From Caballeronia sordidicola (GTDB lineage: Bacteria > Pseudomonadota > Gammaproteobacteria > Burkholderiales > Burkholderiaceae), in the NCBI RefSeq assembly GCF_002220365.1, contig NZ_MTHB01000206.1, forward strand, positions 1 through 64,000: 64,000 nt of DNA, given 5' to 3'. The notes under the pieces were generated by a model. It did not search any database, was not told the origin of the DNA, and worked only from the letters and a program-made list of their open reading frames with translations. A program made the position numbers and the translations under genes. Positions within the stretch are counted from its first letter, which is position 1. The number at the start of each line of letters is the position of its first letter. Shown here piece by piece: positions 23,701-32,467 of the stretch.

Positions 23701-25365
23701 ATGACTTACGACTACATCATCGTTGGCGCGGGATCGGCCGGTTGCATTCTCGCCGAGCGACTGTCCGCGTCGGGACAATACTCCGTGCTCGTGCTCGAAG
23801 CGGGCGGCAAGGCCAACTCGTTCTGGTTCAAGATCCCAGTCGGGTTTGCCAAGACCTACTACGATCCCGGCTGCAACTGGATGTATTACACCGAGCCGGA
23901 AGCAGCGTTGGCGGACCGGAAAATCTATGCACCGCGCGGCAAGGTGCAAGGCGGCTCGGGCTCCATCAACGCGATGATCTACGTGCGCGGTGCGCCCCGC
24001 GATTTCGACGACTGGGCCGCTGCAGGCAACGCTGGCTGGTCGTACAAGGACGTGCTGCCATACTTCCGCAAGCTGGAAACACACGCGGCCGGGGACACTG
24101 CAGTGCATGGCGCGAGCGGCCCGATCCACGTGACATCGATGAAACGCGGCATCCATGCGATCACGCGCCACTTCCTCGATGCCTGCGACGAGGTGGGCGT
24201 GCCGCGCAACGACGACTTCAACGGCGCGAAGATCGAAGGTGCTGGCGTCTACGATGTGAACACGCACAAGGGCCAGCGTGCGTCGAGTAACGTGGCGTAT
24301 CTGGAACCGGCGCTAAAGCGCTCGAACGTGCATATCGAACATCACGCGCTGACTTCGCGTGTGCTGTTCGATGGGCTGCGGGCCACGGGTGTTGAGGTAT
24401 CGCAGAACGGCGTCGAGAAGACATTCCACGCCGCGCGCGAAGTGCTGTTGTGCGCGGGTGCAGTCGACACGCCCAAGCTTCTGCAACTGTCAGGGATCGG
24501 CCCGAAAGAGCTGCTCGAACGCCACGGGATTCCCGTCTTGCATGCGCTTCCCGCCGTCGGCCAGAACCTGCAGGATCATCTCTGCGCGAGCTATTACTAT
24601 CGCGCGAACATGCCCACGCTGAACGGTGACTTCGGTTCGCTTCTCGGCAAGCTGAAACTCGGCCTGCAATACCTCCTGACACGCAAGGGGCCGCTTGCAA
24701 TGAGCGTGAATCAGGCCGGTGGATTCTTCAGCACCGACCCGGCCAGCCCGCTCGCGAACCTGCAGCTTTACTTCAATCCGTTGTCGTATCGGATTCCGAA
24801 ATCGAACCGTTCGCAACTCACGCCCGAGCCGTATCCGGGTTTCCTGCTCGCGTTCAATCCATGCCGGCCGACGAGCCGCGGATCGATCGAGATCGCGTCA
24901 GCGAATGCAAACGATGCCGCGTTGATTCACGCGAACTATCTGACGACGCAAAAGGATATAGATGAAGTGATCCAGGGCAGCCGGCTGATCCGCTCGATCA
25001 TGCAGGCCCCGGCGTTACGCGCGGTCACGGTGGAAGAAACGCTGCCAGGCGCGTCAGTCGTGCCCGATGGCGACGACGCCACCATGCTGCAGTATTTCCG
25101 CGAGAACAGCGGCTCGATCTATCACTTGTGCGGATCGTGCGCGATGGGTCCGGACCCGCGGACCGCGGTAGTGGATGACCGCCTGCGCGTGCATGGCATC
25201 GAGGCTTTGCGGATTGTCGATGCGTCCATTTTCCCGAACGTCACGTCCGGCAATATCAACGCGCCGGTGATGATGGTGGCGGAAAAAGGCGCGCAAATGA
25301 TTCTCGCCGATGCCGCCGCGCCCACCTTCGTTCAACGCGAAGCGCTTGCCGCCGCTTCGGCCTGA
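23701..25365 (+). CDS. GMC-family FAD-dependent alcohol dehydrogenase (choline dehydrogenase-like)
   Basis: The protein has 554 residues. It shows the ADP-binding fold YDYIIVGAGSAGCILAERLS at 3-22, the GMC signature 1 region APRGKVQGGSGSINAMIYVRG near 80, signature 2 CAGAVDTPKLLQLSGIGP near 260, and the C-terminal catalytic histidine region HLCGSCAMG followed by VTSGNINAPVMMVAEKGA. GMC enzymes oxidise primary alcohols or sugars. Next to an aldehyde dehydrogenase and an acid-sugar dehydratase-like enzyme it suggests stepwise alcohol to aldehyde to acid oxidation. Its last 34 bp overlap the convergent LysR gene. Confidence 0.92.
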   Translation: MTYDYIIVGAGSAGCILAERLSASGQYSVLVLEAGGKANSFWFKIPVGFAKTYYDPGCNWMYYTEPEAALADRKIYAPRGKVQGGSGSINAMIYVRGAPRDFDDWAAAGNAGWSYKDVLPYFRKLETHAAGDTAVHGASGPIHVTSMKRGIHAITRHFLDACDEVGVPRNDDFNGAKIEGAGVYDVNTHKGQRASSNVAYLEPALKRSNVHIEHHALTSRVLFDGLRATGVEVSQNGVEKTFHAAREVLLCAGAVDTPKLLQLSGIGPKELLERHGIPVLHALPAVGQNLQDHLCASYYYRANMPTLNGDFGSLLGKLKLGLQYLLTRKGPLAMSVNQAGGFFSTDPASPLANLQLYFNPLSYRIPKSNRSQLTPEPYPGFLLAFNPCRPTSRGSIEIASANANDAALIHANYLTTQKDIDEVIQGSRLIRSIMQAPALRAVTVEETLPGASVVPDGDDATMLQYFRENSGSIYHLCGSCAMGPDPRTAVVDDRLRVHGIEALRIVDASIFPNVTSGNINAPVMMVAEKGAQMILADAAAPTFVQREALAAASA

Positions 25366-26228
25366 AGCCACTGCTGGAAAAGCCGCTGCGTCCCGCTTGC
25401 ACGCTGCTCGGGACGCAGCACGAACCAGTACGACTGGCGCCCTTCCACCTCCACGTCCAGCACCTGCCGCAATTGCCCGGACGCCAACTCCGCTGTGATC
25501 ATGTGACGATCGGCAATGGTGATGCCCATGCCATCAATGGCGGCTTGTATCGATAAATCGAGCAAGTCGAATTCATGGCCGTTATCCGTGTCCACGCCTT
25601 CAATACGCGCGGCGTCCAGCCAGTGTTGCCAGGTCAGATACCGCTGATCTTCGCCCGATAGAACGTGCAGCAAGGTGAAGCGGTTCAGATCCACCGGCGT
25701 ATCTACGCCTTCACGATCCAGCAACGCAGGCGAGGCCACCGCGATATGCCGCTCGTGCATCAGCAAGGTACTTTCAAGGTTATTCCATTCGCCATCGCCG
25801 AAACGCACCGCGCAGTCGAGCCGGTTCGAATCCGTGATGCCGTCGTCCACGCGTGTGGTAATGCTCAGGTCGAGTTGCGCAAACGCTTCACGCAGGCGCC
25901 CGAGGCGCGGCACCAGCCAGCGCGCGGCAAAGGTCGGCGGGACGTTGATGCGCAACCGGTTGACGTCATTTTTCTGGCTGATCGCGCGGACCGTCAGTTC
26001 GATCTTGTCGAAGGATTGCTGCAACGCACGCAGCAACACGCGACCGCTGGGCGTAAGGACGAGATGCTGATGACGGCGCGAAAACAGCGTCTCGCCGAGC
26101 TGCTCCTCGAGTTGGCGGACTTGCCGGCTCACCGCGCTTTGCGTGACGTTGAGCAGTTCGGCTGCACGGGTGAAGCTGCCGGTGGTACCGGCCGCCTCGA
26201 AGGCTTTGAGCGCATTCAGCGCGGGCAT
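25332..26228 (-). CDS. LysR-family transcriptional regulator (GcvA-like)
   Basis: The product is about 298 residues. The N-terminal helix-turn-helix (LNALKAFEAAGTTGSFTRAAELLNVTQSAVSRQVRQLEEQLG, residues 4-45, shown here only by its ends LNALKAF and RQLEEQLG) is of the GcvA/AmpR type, followed by a two-lobed effector domain (about 90-290) with FRFGDGEWNNLES-like sugar-lobe strands. Upstream in-frame GTG codons at 26240 and 26273 could also be the start; no Shine-Dalgarno site decides. It is convergent with, and overlaps by 34 bp, the GMC gene of the catabolic operon, and is a plausible regulator of that operon although it is not divergent from it. Confidence 0.88.
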   Translation of the reverse strand: MPALNALKAFEAAGTTGSFTRAAELLNVTQSAVSRQVRQLEEQLGETLFSRRHQHLVLTPSGRVLLRALQQSFDKIELTVRAISQKNDVNRLRINVPPTFAARWLVPRLGRLREAFAQLDLSITTRVDDGITDSNRLDCAVRFGDGEWNNLESTLLMHERHIAVASPALLDREGVDTPVDLNRFTLLHVLSGEDQRYLTWQHWLDAARIEGVDTDNGHEFDLLDLSIQAAIDGMGITIADRHMITAELASGQLRQVLDVEVEGRQSYWFVLRPEQRASGTQRLFQQWLQAEAAASASR

Positions 26229-26468
26229 TTTACGTTTCACGGCGGATCGGAAAGTTCGTTGTCTCGGTGGCACGCGAGCCGCAAGGCGGCGGCCGACAGT
26301 TGAGCGTGCGTTCGCGTGATCTTACTCAGCTGTCCGCTCGAACTGTAGCGATTTGACATCCTCTTACCGGATCGATGGAAGGATCGATGGAATACCGGGG
26401 CGCTATTATCCGTTCATTGACTGCTCGTGCCACGGGCGGGACCGCTCAATGCACAACCGGAGAACTGC

Positions 26469-27017
26469 ATGCCTGCTGGATCAACCACCCCGAACACGCT
26501 CGACCTGGAACGCTACTCGAAGCCCTCGATTTTCTTTCATTGGGCCATTGTCGTCCTGATCGCACTGGCTTATTTCGCCATCGAGATCCGCGGACCCAAA
26601 GGCAGCGACAGCCGCATTTTCTGGAGCAACGTGCATTTCTGGTGCGGCACGCTGGTGTTGTCCCTGGCTGTGCTCCGCCTGGCGTGGCGTCTGTGGCACG
26701 GCGCACCCGCTGAGATCGCCGACGCCCGCGTGCTCACCTTCCTTGCCCGCCTGGTCCATCTCGCGCTGTATGTGTTTATTTTTGTTCAGCCCTTGCTCGG
26801 AATCTTGATGATCAACCTGGGCGGGCATCCGGTGGTGCTCGCCGGTCTGGGCTGGCAGATACAGCTCGTTGGCGCCGATCCGGCCGCACGACCCGTCATC
26901 AAGGAAGCCCATGAGTTCCTCGGTAATTTGTTTTACTGGGTCATCGGCGCGCATGCGTTAGCGGCGATCGGACATCATGTGGTGCTCAAGGACGGCACAT
27001 TGCGGCGCATGCTGTAG
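26469..27017 (+). CDS. Cytochrome b561 family membrane protein
   Basis: This 182-residue protein has four membrane helices. Haem-ligand histidines are visible in KPSIFFHWAIV (about residue 24), FWCGTLVLSLAVLR (preceded by VHFW, about 60), EAHEFLGNLFYWV and GAHALAAIGHHVV. This is the bacterial CybB type, which passes electrons from quinol to periplasmic acceptors or superoxide. GGAG precedes the ATG at 26469. It stands alone between the LysR gene and the antiporter gene. Confidence 0.9.
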   Translation: MPAGSTTPNTLDLERYSKPSIFFHWAIVVLIALAYFAIEIRGPKGSDSRIFWSNVHFWCGTLVLSLAVLRLAWRLWHGAPAEIADARVLTFLARLVHLALYVFIFVQPLLGILMINLGGHPVVLAGLGWQIQLVGADPAARPVIKEAHEFLGNLFYWVIGAHALAAIGHHVVLKDGTLRRML

Positions 27018-27112
27018 CCCAGGGCCGCAGCGTTGCGGCGATGCAGTCACGGCAAGGCCTGTGGCATGCCTCTTGCTCCTGATCGAGTACGCTGCATCCA
27101 ACTCAGGCTCTC

Positions 27113-28414
27113 ATGACCGAAACGATATGGTTTCTCGTCGTTGGCGGCGTTCTCATTTTCATGGGGCTTGCCAGTTCGACGTTCAAACAACTGCCGATCA
27201 GCAGCGCCATGGTGTATCTCGCCATCGGTTTCGGGCTGGGTCCGTTTGGCATCGGCCTGCTGAAGATCAATCTGCTCGGCGACGCCACCTTGCTGCGCCG
27301 GATCACCGAAGTCGCCATGCTCGTGTCGCTGTTCGCGATCGGGCTGCGCCTGCGCGTGCCGCCCACCGACCGCATCTGGCTATTGCCCGTGCGCCTCGGC
27401 ATTGTCGCGATGGTGGCAACGGTCGCCATCATGACGCTGGCGGGAGTTTATCTGCTGCATATGAACTGGGGACCTGCGCTTCTCATCGCCGCGATGCTCG
27501 CCCCGACCGATCCCGTGCTCGCTCATGACGTGCAAGTGCAGGTTCCCGGCGATATCGACTTGCTGCGCTTTTCGCTCACCGGCGAAGGCGGTTTGAACGA
27601 CGGCATTGCGCTACCGTTTGCGTTGCTGGGCATCGCGGTATGCAACTACGAGGCATCGCCGAAGCAGGCGTTGAGCTGGCATTTCGCCGGCGATGCCCTC
27701 TGGGGTGTCGGTGGCGCATTGGCCGTGGGCTGGCTGCTGGGAGACCTCGCCGTGCGGCTGATTGCGTGGCTGCGCAGTCGCCACGGCCTGGCCCTTGGAC
27801 CCGAAGGTTTTTATGCGCTTGGCTTGATCGCGCTCGCGTATGGCATCGCCGAATTGATCCACACGTATGCGTTCCTGGCTGTGTTCGCAGCGGGCCTCGC
27901 GATGCGGCGGGTCGAGCAAAAGGCCAGCGGTGACAAGTCGGCGCACGAAGCGGTTGGTGTTATCGATACCGAGGACGTTGGTGCAACCGCGTCCGATCCT
28001 GACCGTGCGCATGCGTTCGTCGCGGAAAGGGTACTCGGCTTCACGATAGAACTCGAGCGAATTGCGGAGGTCGCGATCATGCTGATGGTAGGCAGCGTGC
28101 TCGCGAATGTCTGGGACCGGCTGTTTACGTGGCAAGGCGCCGCGGTGGTCGGGCTATTGTTTTTCGTGGCGCGGCCATTGTCGGTGCAGGCTTCGTTGCT
28201 GGGTTCATCGGCGACACGCTCGCAACGCTTGCTCACCAGCTGGTTTGGGATTCGCGGCGTAGGGTCGTTTTATTACCTGATGTACGCATTGGAGCATGCG
28301 CCTCGCAGCGTTGCCGAACCGCTTGCGCCGCTGGTGCTGGGAGTGATCGCGGCGTCGGTGATCCTGCATGGCATTACGTCGACGCCGCTGATGAATCGAT
28401 ACGGAAGAAGTTGA
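27113..28414 (+). CDS. Cation:proton antiporter (CPA1/CPA2 type)
   Basis: The 433-residue product has about twelve membrane segments. The Na+/H+ exchanger core is visible: MLVSLFAIGLRLRVP near residue 80, ALLIAAMLAPTDPVLAHDVQV near 125 (the TDP motif carrying the ion-binding Asp), and LTGEGGLNDGIALPFALL near 160 (GEGGLND typical of NhaP/NhaK-like exchangers). A cytoplasmic insert of about 30 residues (ESKASGDKSAHEAVGVIDTEDVG region, near 270) precedes the last helices. It likely extrudes Na+ or K+ in exchange for protons. No partner gene is adjacent. Confidence 0.88.
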   Translation: MTETIWFLVVGGVLIFMGLASSTFKQLPISSAMVYLAIGFGLGPFGIGLLKINLLGDATLLRRITEVAMLVSLFAIGLRLRVPPTDRIWLLPVRLGIVAMVATVAIMTLAGVYLLHMNWGPALLIAAMLAPTDPVLAHDVQVQVPGDIDLLRFSLTGEGGLNDGIALPFALLGIAVCNYEASPKQALSWHFAGDALWGVGGALAVGWLLGDLAVRLIAWLRSRHGLALGPEGFYALGLIALAYGIAELIHTYAFLAVFAAGLAMRRVEQKASGDKSAHEAVGVIDTEDVGATASDPDRAHAFVAERVLGFTIELERIAEVAIMLMVGSVLANVWDRLFTWQGAAVVGLLFFVARPLSVQASLLGSSATRSQRLLTSWFGIRGVGSFYYLMYALEHAPRSVAEPLAPLVLGVIAASVILHGITSTPLMNRYGRS

Positions 28415-28515
28415 TCTGCCGGTCCACTGTTGATCAGGCGAAAAAGATCGTTGACCGCTCGCTGCGCCCCGCGCTCGAATCCGGCAGACTGCGGGGCATC
28501 ATCGCGAGCGAAGCC

Positions 28516-29625
28516 TCAGGCGGCCTCGAGTTGCCGGACAACGCCCAGCGTGCTCGCGCCCTCGTACAACCGTCCGAACCGGTTCGCGAGGAACGCTTCC
28601 AGCGGCACCTGCTCCTGCCGAATAAAACCGCTCTGCGGCAACACGCCTTCACGGAACAGATCGAGTTCCGCGCAGATCGCGCCGGCGGTCGTGATCTGGA
28701 TCGCGCTCATTGGCGCGCCACATATGTTCTTCGCGAAGATCTTGCGCGTGAATACATCCTGCATGAGGCGCCCGTCGCGCATTCCCGTCGCGGTGACGAA
28801 AACCAGCACCACGTCCTGCACCGTAGCCGGGACGGCACGCCGCAACATCGCCTTCAGTCCGTCGCGATCACTCGACATGCGCAAATCGTCGAGCAGGAAC
28901 TTCATCAGTTCGCGATGCCCCGGATATCGCACCGACTTGTAATCCAGCATTTCCACCTTGCCCGCCAGCGTTTCGCATAGCGTACCCAGTCCGCCCGATG
29001 TATTGAAGGCCTCGTACTCGGTGCCATCGAGTGAAAAATGCTCCAATCCTTCCAGCGGCTGCACCCATTGCGTACTGCCGTCGCGGATCGCCTCGCAGGG
29101 CTGGCAATACTCGTTGATCAACCCATCAATGCTCCAGGTCAGGTTGTATTTCAACGCGTTGGTCGGAAACTCGGGCAACGCGCCGACCCGCATCTTGACC
29201 TCGCGCACCTCGGCGAAGCGCTTCGCCAGGTCATGCGCCACGATGCCGATGAACCCCGGCGCCAAGCCGCATTGCGGCATGAAGGCGTGGCTGGAATTGT
29301 CGGCGATCTCGCGGATAGCGTGCGTCGCCCGCACGTCTTCGGTCAGGTCGAAGTAATGCACGCCAGCCGCTTTCGCCGCCGTTGCGACGGTCACGGCGAG
29401 GTAATACGGCATCGCGTTGAGGAGCGCGTCGAAGCCTTGCAGCGCGAGACGCAGTGCGTTCGCATCGGCGGAATCAACGCGGCGGGTAGGAATACCCTGC
29501 GCTTCAAGCAGTTCGAGCGCGTGGGCATCGCGGTCGAAAACGACCACGTCGTAGTCGCCGGTTTCACGCAGCAAATGAGCAATGCTCTGGCCAATCAGGC
29601 CGGCGCCGATGAGGGCTATTTTCAT
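28516..29625 (-). CDS. Saccharopine dehydrogenase-like NAD(P)-dependent oxidoreductase (lysine 6-dehydrogenase type)
   Basis: The protein has 369 residues from the ATG at 29625, which has a strong AAGGAG upstream. It begins MKIALIGAGLIGQSIAHLL, a Rossmann nucleotide-binding loop, and continues with YYLAVTVATAAKAAGVHYFDLTEDV and MPQCGLAPGFIGIVAHDLA, characteristic of the saccharopine dehydrogenase/lysine 6-dehydrogenase group. The reaction is probably oxidative deamination of an amino acid such as lysine or a related imine reduction. It diverges from a P-loop kinase gene, and an Lrp/AsnC-family gene 0.8 kb away may control it; Lrp-type regulators commonly control amino-acid catabolism. Confidence 0.87.
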   Translation of the reverse strand: MKIALIGAGLIGQSIAHLLRETGDYDVVVFDRDAHALELLEAQGIPTRRVDSADANALRLALQGFDALLNAMPYYLAVTVATAAKAAGVHYFDLTEDVRATHAIREIADNSSHAFMPQCGLAPGFIGIVAHDLAKRFAEVREVKMRVGALPEFPTNALKYNLTWSIDGLINEYCQPCEAIRDGSTQWVQPLEGLEHFSLDGTEYEAFNTSGGLGTLCETLAGKVEMLDYKSVRYPGHRELMKFLLDDLRMSSDRDGLKAMLRRAVPATVQDVVLVFVTATGMRDGRLMQDVFTRKIFAKNICGAPMSAIQITTAGAICAELDLFREGVLPQSGFIRQEQVPLEAFLANRFGRLYEGASTLGVVRQLEAA

Positions 29626-29807
29626 GTTTATCTCCTTGATGGGCGGTCGAGAGGCAATCTCCGACCACCAGTTTAGGAGCGCACGAATATTGATAAAAGA
29701 CACAAAATGATGCGAATCGACTATCAATTTCGACGTTTTGACGATTTAGCGCGACAAATTGTACGAAATCATTCAACTCACCCTGCCCAACGCTCTGCCT
29801 GGGGTTA

Positions 29808-29846
29808 CGCTTGGGATTACCGCTTGGGATTACCGCTTGGGATTAC
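29808..29846. repeat. 13-bp tandem repeat, three exact copies
   Basis: CGCTTGGGATTAC occurs three times without spacer, and a diverged fourth copy (TGCCTGGGGTTAC) precedes it at 29795-29807. The array ends 41 bp before the P-loop kinase start, in the divergent control region shared with the saccharopine dehydrogenase-like gene. It could be a regulator-binding array or a slippage product. Confidence 0.9.
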
Positions 29847-29887
29847 ATTACCCAGCAATACGCATCGCCATACAGGGAACGCCGGAC

Positions 29888-30412
29888 ATGTTGATTGCCC
29901 TAGGGGGACTACCGGGAACCGGAAAGACGACGGTAGCGCAAACACTCGCGCGCAAGCTTGCCGCAGTTTATCTACGTATCGATACGTTGGAACAGGCATT
30001 CATCCGCTCAGGGAGCGGCCAGGCGGATATTGGACCCGGCGGTTATCTGGCCGGATATGCCGTTGCAGCCGATAATTTGCGCCTTGGCTTGACTGTCGTC
30101 GCGGACTCGGTCAATGCGTTGCAGGTTACGCGCAGCGCCTGGAGAAATGTCGCGCTCGAGGCCGGCGTGCCGCTCTTCGAGGTTGAACTGATCTGTTCTG
30201 ATACAACGAAGCACCGTCTGAGGGTCGAGGCGCGAGAAGCCGACATTCCTGGCCACCAGCTGCCGACATGGAAGAGCGTGCTTGAACGTCAATACGATCC
30301 ATGGAATTCACAGCATCTTTTAATCGACACGGCTAACGTTTCGGTCGAGCACGCCGTCGAAACAATCATCCGTAGCCTATCTGTGTCACCCCCGGATACC
30401 CGAGCCTCTTAG
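29888..30412 (+). CDS. P-loop kinase-like AAA family protein
   Basis: This 174-residue protein starts MLIALGGLPGTGKTTVAQTLA, with Walker A GLPGTGKTT at residues 7-15. It continues with VYLRIDTLEQAF (substrate-site aspartate), VVADSVNALQVTR and FEVELICSD, and ends with a lid-like arginine-rich segment (KHRLRVEAREADIPG). This is the Zeta-toxin/chloramphenicol phosphotransferase/nucleoside-kinase-like fold often annotated as AAA family ATPase. No antitoxin gene is adjacent. Substrate is unknown. The ATG at 29888 is chosen because the P-loop normally starts within the first ten residues. Confidence 0.85.
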   Translation: MLIALGGLPGTGKTTVAQTLARKLAAVYLRIDTLEQAFIRSGSGQADIGPGGYLAGYAVAADNLRLGLTVVADSVNALQVTRSAWRNVALEAGVPLFEVELICSDTTKHRLRVEAREADIPGHQLPTWKSVLERQYDPWNSQHLLIDTANVSVEHAVETIIRSLSVSPPDTRAS

Positions 30413-30448
30413 CGCACGGAGAAATCCGTTGCCCGAGGACAGCCTTAC

Positions 30449-30910
30449 TTAACCCAGGCCGCCGCGATCCACCTTGCGGGCAAGAATGATCGAGGTTGTC
30501 GTGCGTTCAACGCCTTCCAGGCCACCAATTTCATCGAGCAGATCGTTCAGCCGGTCGGGGGAATCCGCCCGCAGCCATGCGACATAATCGAATTCTCCGC
30601 TCACGGCGCAAAGGAGTTGCATCTCGGGCATCCTGGCGAAGCGCTTCTGCACATCGCGGCCATACTTCGGCGCCAGTTTGATGCCTACGTAGGCCTGGAT
30701 ACTGGCATCGAGCACGTCTTGTCCCAACCGCACGCCATACCCTGCTATCACGCCGGTCTTTTCAAGGCGGGCAAGCCGGGCGATTACCGTAGTGCGCGCA
30801 ATGCCGAGTTGACGCGCAAGCTCGGACACGCTTTCACGGGCATTCACCTGCAAGGAAGCAACGAGGTTCCGGTCGATGTCGTCGAGCTGGTCGAGGCGCG
30901 GCGGTCGCAT
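30449..30910 (-). CDS. Lrp/AsnC-family transcriptional regulator
   Basis: The product is 153 residues, the usual family length. The N-terminal helix-turn-helix (LDDIDRNLVASLQVNARESV, then SELARQLGIARTTVIARLARL) is followed by GVIAGYGVRLG and a RAM ligand-binding domain with CAVSGEFDYVAWLRADSPDRLNDLLDEIGGLEGV in typical order. Lrp proteins sense amino acids and bind DNA as octamers. The likely targets are the saccharopine dehydrogenase-like gene nearby and its own promoter. Confidence 0.92.
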   Translation of the reverse strand: MRPPRLDQLDDIDRNLVASLQVNARESVSELARQLGIARTTVIARLARLEKTGVIAGYGVRLGQDVLDASIQAYVGIKLAPKYGRDVQKRFARMPEMQLLCAVSGEFDYVAWLRADSPDRLNDLLDEIGGLEGVERTTTSIILARKVDRGGLG

Positions 30911-31280
30911 GGGGCATTGATCCTTTGTTGAATTTTGTTTGAATCAGTGAACGTACGGCACGGGGTCATGAGCGACTTCGCGCGTGACAAAGCGTGAAGC
31001 AGCGTGACAAAGCGTGAAATAGCATGAAACATGCAAAGCCATTAAAACACGAGCGCATCAAACTGCGGCTGCCTGCGCTTGTTGGTTAAACTCCTACCGC
31101 TGCGAACCCGGCTTGCGCCTTCATCGCTTTTTTTTCGCAGAGGTATCGGTTGTAAGCAGTTGTGGCAATCAAAGCAACGCCGCGCGCTAACGTGATATTA
31201 ATAGCGGCGTCGGCCAACCATCACACGTTGTCTTTGCCGTGTATTGCTTGCCCCTTCTTAATGGACCCAAGGTGTCACCC
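30911..31280. other. Divergent intergenic region with 20-bp-period repeat
   Basis: This 370-bp gap lies between the Lrp gene and the LTXXQ-type gene. GCGTGACAAAGCGTGAA occurs at 30982-30998 and 31002-31018 (period 20), followed by a decaying third GCATGAAA unit; the inner word GCGTGA therefore recurs at short regular steps, which could be a regulator array. A poly-T run is near 31130. I see no gene. Confidence 0.6.
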
Positions 31281-31808
31281 ATGAAAAAAACATTCGTCGC
31301 ACTGGCTGCCTCGCTGGCCCTTTCCACGGCTTTCGCCCAATCGTCCGCGCCTGCGGCGCCCGCTGCACCCGCAGGCGCATCGGCACCGGATACTGCACGC
31401 GCCCAGGCACGTGAGGCACGCGTCGAGCAACGCATTTCGGAACTGCATGCCAAGCTCAAGATCACCCCGGCCCAGGACGAGCAATGGAACAAGTTCGCCG
31501 ATGTCATGCGCGACAACGGCCACACAATGGGTGATCTGTACCGTCAACGCATGGCGCTGGGCGACAACACGAGCGCGCTGGACGACATGAAGCAGTACGA
31601 GCAGATCACGCAAGCCCACGCGGACGGTACGAAGCATCTGGTCGATGCCTTCGAGCCGCTGTACGCAAGCCTTTCACCCGAGCAGAAAAAGCTCGCCGAC
31701 GCAAGCTTCCACCAGTCGGGCAAGCCGGGTGCGCCTAAAGGCCGCGCACCGCATCGCAAGGCTCCGGCGGCTGCAGCCGCAGACGGTGCCTCGACCACCA
31801 AGCCCTGA
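31281..31808 (+). CDS. Periplasmic Spy/CpxP-like LTXXQ family protein
   Basis: The protein has 175 residues with a signal peptide (MKKTFVALAASLALSTAFA, cut near 19). After an alanine/proline-rich linker the core reads RISELHAKLKITPAQDEQWNKFADVM, matching the LTXXQ repeat, then a second YASLSPEQKKLADASF. Spy-type proteins are ATP-independent periplasmic chaperones. The tail is basic and low-complexity. An AAGGTG site precedes the ATG, and a strong hairpin terminator lies 67 bp after the stop. It appears monocistronic. Confidence 0.85.
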   Translation: MKKTFVALAASLALSTAFAQSSAPAAPAAPAGASAPDTARAQAREARVEQRISELHAKLKITPAQDEQWNKFADVMRDNGHTMGDLYRQRMALGDNTSALDDMKQYEQITQAHADGTKHLVDAFEPLYASLSPEQKKLADASFHQSGKPGAPKGRAPHRKAPAAAAADGASTTKP

Positions 31809-31874
31809 GCTTCCGGTAACGGCTTGATCTGAAGGCTGGATTCGCGTCTGGTTGCATGGCTCAGTGCCGTGAAA

Positions 31875-31908
31875 AAGCGCTCGCATCGTGGTTTCGATGC
31901 GAGCGCTT
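31875..31908 (+). terminator. Strong hairpin terminator after LTXXQ gene
   Basis: AAGCGCTCGCATCG (31875-31888) pairs exactly with CGATGCGAGCGCTT (31895-31908) around the loop TGGTTT. It is followed by TTCAC on the plus strand and preceded by five A residues, so it also resembles a terminator on the minus strand. Confidence 0.75.
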
Positions 31909-31988
31909 TCACATTGCGGTATGCATAACAGGGAGCTTGGCGTTACGATCGCGCATTATTAACGTTCCAGCGTTTCCATTACATCGGC

Positions 31989-32426
31989 ATGAAACCAATC
32001 ACCCTGACCCACCTCGACCTCACCATTGACCTCGCCGCGCATCGTGTGGTGAAAGACGAAACCGTCGCGGTCGAGTTTGCTGCAGAACCCGGCTCGCTGA
32101 TGAGCCTGGAAGGCCCGAACCGCTACGCTCCCGGCGACGCGTTGATCACGGGCGCGACCGGCGAGCGCTGGGTGGTATCGCGGGATCGGTTCGATGCAAA
32201 ATATGTCGCGCACGACGGCGTCACGCAGGGTCATGCCGGTGCGTACCGGAACGTGCCGGTCGCAGTCCTTGCGAAGCAGATGCACGAAGCGTTTTCAATC
32301 GCGCGTTCTGAAGCCGGCGATGTGCTTCACGGTGAAGCAGGCGACTGGGTCATGCAATACGCCCCCGGCGACTACGGGGTAGTCAAGGCCGCTCGTTTTG
32401 CGAAGGTTTATAAACGCGCTTCATAA
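31989..32426 (+). CDS. PGDYG family protein
   Basis: This 145-residue protein contains the name-giving motif near its end (QYAPGDYGVVK). The preceding part has NRYAPGDALITGATGERWVVSRDRF and AGAYRNVPVAVLAKQMHEAF. PGDYG proteins (a Pfam family) are small soluble proteins of unknown function, found in Burkholderiaceae among others; the two PGD-containing segments suggest an internal duplication of a beta-rich half. No signal peptide. It is flanked by a terminator on the left and a convergent small gene on the right. Confidence 0.8.
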   Translation: MKPITLTHLDLTIDLAAHRVVKDETVAVEFAAEPGSLMSLEGPNRYAPGDALITGATGERWVVSRDRFDAKYVAHDGVTQGHAGAYRNVPVAVLAKQMHEAFSIARSEAGDVLHGEAGDWVMQYAPGDYGVVKAARFAKVYKRAS

Positions 32427-32467
32427 GCGCGTATGCAGCGCAAGGCCTGGCTACTCTGCATCCGGGC

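Noticed and set aside
22702-24267. 521-codon minus-strand frame across the enolase-superfamily and GMC genes
   Set aside because: Antisense shadow spanning two well-supported genes; composition is typical of reverse-complement reading.
29888-30412. Zeta-type toxin of a toxin-antitoxin pair
   Set aside because: The P-loop fold fits, but no small antitoxin gene overlaps or abuts it.
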